The position numbers and the translations under genes were made by a program. Below are positions 63,287 through 64,000 of a stretch of DNA of 64,000 nt, one piece after another. Numbering within the stretch: the first letter of the stretch is position 1; each line of letters starts with the position of its first letter. Source of the DNA: Vulcanisaeta moutnovskia 768-28 (lineage in GTDB: Archaea; Thermoproteota; Thermoprotei; Thermoproteales; Thermocladiaceae); assembly GCF_000190315.1 (NCBI RefSeq), contig NC_015151.1:620001-684000 (forward strand), in the 5' to 3' direction. A model generated the notes under the pieces. The model searched no databases. It was given only the letters and a program-made list of their open reading frames with translations, and was not told where the DNA came from.

Positions 63287-64000
63287 ATGTACACCTTTAA
63301 AATCTCCAGGACACCCGCGGTATTAGTAATCGGTCGAGTAGGTAAGGAATTAGCAGTATGGAGTATTGACGGTACTATTACGACTCTGGGCAGTATTAAT
63401 GGTATTGAGTTAGTTGATGAGCTTAAGGTAGAGAGGCAGATAGTGGGTCATGTTGCCATTGCATCCTTTGGACAGTACATAATTAAGGCTATGGATATGG
63501 GTAGTAAGTATGGCTCATACACATTAAGCGAGGATTCACTGGTTAGGATACCCAGCAGGGGTGGTATTGACCTTAGGAAGTACAATGATTGGGTTACAAT
63601 TAGGAACGCCTTCATATTAATAGGAGATCCCAATTCCAATTATTCTGATTACTACCCATTGATATGCCCATACAGGGTTGGTGATACATTATTCATTAAT
63701 ACTGGGTATACAAGTACAGGGAGTATTAGGGTGGTGCTGACTATACTCGGTATTCTACGTAATTATGCGGATAGAGGTCGAGTAAATGCATCATGTATGT
63801 GCAGAATACCTTCAATGCCCCTGGAAATAGCTCTGATGAACGGTGATAAGTACTTATTGATTAGGACGCATCTTAATGAGGGACAAGCATCTACGGGTAA
63901 TAAGTACCTAGTTTTGTTAACTAAGGGTGGTAACGTGATTAGTAAGTACTCATTGAATGATAACCCAACTGATATTGTGGTGAAAATGCTTAATGAAATG
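63287..64000 (+). CDS. unknown protein, 3' end beyond the window
   Basis: ATG 63287 opens 238 codons with no stop to the window edge, beginning MYTFKISRTPAVLVIGRVG. The sequence is beta-rich with repeated hydrophobic strands (LAVWSIDGTITTLGS; VGHVAIASFGQYIIK; KYLLIRTHLNEG; YLVLLTKGGNVISKYSL) suggestive of a repeat beta-structure such as a propeller, not proven. No signal peptide or known motif. A TATA-like GCTTTAAAATAGG at about 63265-63277 lies a little close to the ATG. Confidence 0.6.
   Translation, partial: MYTFKISRTPAVLVIGRVGKELAVWSIDGTITTLGSINGIELVDELKVERQIVGHVAIASFGQYIIKAMDMGSKYGSYTLSEDSLVRIPSRGGIDLRKYNDWVTIRNAFILIGDPNSNYSDYYPLICPYRVGDTLFINTGYTSTGSIRVVLTILGILRNYADRGRVNASCMCRIPSMPLEIALMNGDKYLLIRTHLNEGQASTGNKYLVLLTKGGNVISKYSLNDNPTDIVVKMLNEM

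Overview
The window reads as chromosomal DNA of a hyperthermophilic crenarchaeon, most likely Thermoproteales close to Vulcanisaeta or Caldivirga (an inference from gene content, not a database match). Support comes from archaea-specific informational genes (GatE, RtcB, split replication factor C, aIF5B, deoxyhypusine synthase, archaeal proteasome beta, S7, L24e), an aKMT-type lysine methyltransferase, a PaREP1-like remnant, a tRNA with two non-anticodon-loop introns, C/D-box guide RNAs, and many genes whose start lies about 22-32 bases after a TATA box, as expected for leaderless transcripts. Gene density is high and no CRISPR array, rRNA or intact insertion sequence was seen.

Layout. 1-5.0 kb: partial tRNA, thiolase, then a probable oxidative-stress module (Fur/PerR-like regulator, rubrerythrin, DUF3501), then GatE. 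5.4-10.3 kb: RNA ligase RtcB, ribosomal S7, both clamp-loader subunits and a small overlapping ORF. 10.3-14.5 kb: a TRIC-type channel, a molybdopterin oxidoreductase overlapping a DUF89 phosphatase, and a large glycoprotein-like exported protein. 14.7 kb: tRNA-Thr(CGT) in three exons. 15-20.9 kb: a degraded ORF, a diverged phosphodiesterase-like protein, TruD, two unknowns, then dephospho-CoA kinase (DUF359) overlapping the riboflavin reductase ArfC, followed by a cluster of three hairpins, a frameshifted PaREP1-like gene and a retropepsin-like protein.

21-25 kb: two tandem paralogous exported proteins, each with the same promoter-proximal cassette and associated with a decayed duplicated coding fragment. 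24.9-31.3 kb: DUF72/DUF364/DUF6884 operon, amino-acid permease, MFS transporter, small membrane protein, an amidohydrolase-fold protein that lacks key metal ligands. 31.4-36 kb: acyl-CoA metabolism (acyl-CoA ligase divergent from acyl-CoA dehydrogenase, then an HpaB/4-hydroxybutyryl-CoA dehydratase family protein without the Fe-S cysteines). 36.6-39.9 kb: TrpB2 and aIF5B.

39.9-43.8 kb: envelope cluster of a six-TM protein, DUF58, a transglutaminase-fold protein whose catalytic triad is replaced, and a divergent DUF4129-like protein. 43.9-48.7 kb: L24e, Nudix, endonuclease III, proteasome beta, FKBP isomerase, two DUF131 membrane proteins, aminotransferase. 48.7-52.3 kb: exported protein, probable C/D sRNA, CTP synthase. 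52.4-60.5 kb: a long minus-strand run: coiled-coil protein and type IV pilin-like protein, deoxyhypusine synthase, aKMT fused to a winged helix, a small unknown, an M48 membrane protease with a winged-helix partner, a HerA-like ATPase, an XPD-like helicase and a small helical protein. 60.6-64 kb: TatD nuclease, a C/D-box sRNA, a zinc-ribbon protein, a stand-alone AAA-associated domain, a winged-helix-like unknown and a gene cut by the window end.

The least explained parts are the transglutaminase-pseudoenzyme envelope cluster, the HerA/XPD-like helicase cluster, the pilin/coiled-coil pair, the tandem exported paralogs and the hairpin/PaREP1 region.
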